A stretch of 6,946 nucleotides of DNA from Planctomycetota bacterium (GTDB lineage Bacteria; Planctomycetota; Planctomycetia; Planctomycetales; Planctomycetaceae), in contig QWOR01000362.1 of NCBI GenBank assembly GCA_003669575.1, positions 1 through 6,946 of the forward strand, in the 5' to 3' direction. Each line of letters begins with the position of its first letter. Within the stretch, counting starts at the first letter, position 1. A model generated the notes under the pieces. It searched no databases and had not been told where the DNA came from. It saw only the letters and a list, made by a program, of their open reading frames with translations. Shown here piece after piece: positions 5,632 through 6,946 of the stretch. The translations under genes were made by a program, and so were the position numbers.

Positions 5632-6946
5632 CTCTTGATCCATTGTTCGATCATCTCAACGGCGCGCTGATCGACCTGCGAGCTGCCGATCAGGGGCATC
5701 TGCCCCGCCCCTCGCATTTTGATACGGTGCAGGAGTACCGATTCCTCGGGGTGGCCAGAGGAGATGATTTTTGCGTTGGAGATCCCGAACGCCTGATGGA
5801 CCGGCTTGACGCCGATCGCTTTGAACTCGTCGTCGGGAGTGTTGTATTTGAGATCCATCTGAGAGTTGCCGCCACCCGCTGCGACGTGACACACGGAGCA
5901 GTTCGTGTGCAGGTAGGACCGGGCACGGGCCTCCAGCTTCTGACTCGCGTCATATGGGTCGGCCAGCCGATCGCAATCGCCGGGAGCCTTGTCGAGACCT
6001 TTCAGTACGCCCGCATGCGACAATGCTCGCAGCTGGTTGTCGACGACTCCGTTGTAATCGTGATCGCGGTTCAACTGAGGTGCAGAGACCCCCAGCACAA
6101 AACCCGCAGCGCGGCTGTGGCAGACCATGCAGTCCGAGCGACTGGGGAATCGCCATGTCTGCTCTTCAATCGCTCCGTCGTGGCCGATGACTTCCAACTC
6201 GCGGGAGCTGCCCCGTGAGTCAACCAGCATGGCGTCGGTCTGCTCATCATTCCAGGCATACGAGTACCCGACCCACTCTTTGTTTTGCAGGACGAGTAAA
6301 CGGGTCTCGATCCATTTCATATTCTCGGTCTTCGAGGCCTGCTTCGCATCAGAATCAGAGCTGGCGAGGTTCAGCGCGAGCGACTGTACGAGCACAGTCC
6401 CTTCGGGAAACTTCCAGGAATTCGTTGGGTTGAAGGTGATTGTTGGTGGTTGTCCCTCGGTACCGGAACTCTCTGGGATTGCGATGAACCGACTCTTGTG
6501 AGCTCCGTCTGACCAGACCGGCGAGTTTACGGAATAGGGGATTACCCCGGCAGCCATCTGGTGGTTTTTCACCGACTCAAAGAGTCCGGCCTCGCTTAAC
6601 TGTCGGGGAAAATCAGGAGTGTCGGGTGACTTCGGCGGCGTGGCCTCGAGGGTGTAGAGCCCGCCGTTGCCGGTCCCCTGATGGTCCGTGATCAGCAGCT
6701 CACCTTGGGCATCGATTGCAAAGGAGGTAATCGCGAGCGTGGTATCCGCAATCTCTTTATGCCATTCGACCTTGCCATCCATCCCGAGTTTCCCGGCCCA
6801 GATCTTTCCTGTGGCGAAGTCCCCATAAATGTAGGCTCCCCGCAACTCCGGGAACTTTTGGCCATAGTAAGTCACTCCACCGGTCAATGAGCGTGCCTCC
6901 GCGTGCGAGTGTTCGAAAGTCGGCATGATGATCCGGGTCGGGCCGA
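5616..6946 (-). CDS. PQQ-dependent sugar dehydrogenase fused to dihaem cytochrome c (5'-truncated by window)
   Basis: About 443 C-terminal residues are visible. The frame stays open to base 6946, with residues GPTRII preceding the ATG at 6926, so that ATG is internal. From 6946 to about 6640 the sequence is the last blade of a glucose/sorbosone dehydrogenase beta-propeller: RSLTGG, PELRGAYIYGDFATGKIW, ITSFAID, then GGLYTL. After a Pro-rich linker comes a domain like SO2930/HNE_0200 dihaem cytochromes c: VNSPVWSDGAHK, WKFPEGT, YAWNDEQT, TWRFPSRSDC. It carries two haem c sites, CMVCH (6117-6131) and CSVCH (5886-5900), and a likely axial methionine in GAGQMP (Met codon 5697-5699). Known families suggest sugar or alcohol oxidation by PQQ, with electrons passed to haem c in the periplasm. 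The signal peptide and PQQ-binding blades are outside the window. It converges on the GH38-like gene. Confidence 0.88.
   Translation of the reverse strand, partial: GPTRIIMPTFEHSHAEARSLTGGVTYYGQKFPELRGAYIYGDFATGKIWAGKLGMDGKVEWHKEIADTTLAITSFAIDAQGELLITDHQGTGNGGLYTLEATPPKSPDTPDFPRQLSEAGLFESVKNHQMAAGVIPYSVNSPVWSDGAHKSRFIAIPESSGTEGQPPTITFNPTNSWKFPEGTVLVQSLALNLASSDSDAKQASKTENMKWIETRLLVLQNKEWVGYSYAWNDEQTDAMLVDSRGSSRELEVIGHDGAIEEQTWRFPSRSDCMVCHSRAAGFVLGVSAPQLNRDHDYNGVVDNQLRALSHAGVLKGLDKAPGDCDRLADPYDASQKLEARARSYLHTNCSVCHVAAGGGNSQMDLKYNTPDDEFKAIGVKPVHQAFGISNAKIISSGHPEESVLLHRIKMRGAGQMPLIGSSQVDQRAVEMIEQWIKSLPEK

Noticed and set aside
5586..6218. Plus-strand open frame of 210 codons opposite the cytochrome domain
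   Set aside because: It mirrors the region encoding both CxxCH haem sites; the minus strand clearly carries the real gene.
1..6946. A new defence, mobile or RNA-based system, CRISPR array, tRNA or insertion sequence
   Set aside because: I saw no spaced direct repeats, transposase or nuclease motifs, cloverleaf, terminal inverted repeats or target duplications; the gene content reads as carbohydrate metabolism.

Overview
The window looks like ordinary chromosomal DNA from a GC-rich planctomycete, probably of the Planctomycetaceae type. That is an inference from four things: an exported two-domain esterase of a type common in that phylum, a divergent family-38-like glycosidase, a fused sugar dehydrogenase/dihaem cytochrome c, and wide spacing between genes. 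I recognised families by motif and remembered architecture only; no database search was possible.

Layout. Bases 1-88 hold the first 29 codons of a leftward gene cut by the window edge, possibly a class I SAM-dependent methyltransferase. Bases 89-469 are a divergent intergenic region with a weak promoter candidate and a clean 8-bp hairpin just before the next ribosome binding site. Bases 470-2581 (+) encode a secreted 703-residue alpha/beta-hydrolase (acetylxylan-esterase-like). Its first domain has a full Ser-Asp-His set. Its second half looks like a degenerate copy lacking the nucleophile. After a short gap with a small hairpin, 2706-5564 (+) encodes a 952-residue protein with the overall plan of glycoside hydrolase family 38 (alpha-mannosidase). 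It has no signal peptide, and the family's signature catalytic and zinc-binding motifs are replaced. Converging on it from the right, 5616-6946 (-) is the C-terminal part of an exported-type PQQ sugar dehydrogenase propeller fused to a dihaem cytochrome c of the SO2930/HNE_0200 type. Its 5' end lies outside the window.

How they fit together. The esterase and the GH38-like gene are co-directional and 124 bp apart, so they may be co-transcribed, though the gap is long enough for separate expression. All three large genes fit a carbohydrate-handling theme: ester removal outside the cytoplasm, glycan or glycoside processing in the cytoplasm, and sugar oxidation with electron delivery to haem c. 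No sequence evidence makes them one pathway.

I see no mobile element, CRISPR array, tRNA or rRNA. The most interesting points are the GH38-fold protein with a rebuilt active site, and the esterase with a catalytically dead internal duplicate and a cysteine cluster.
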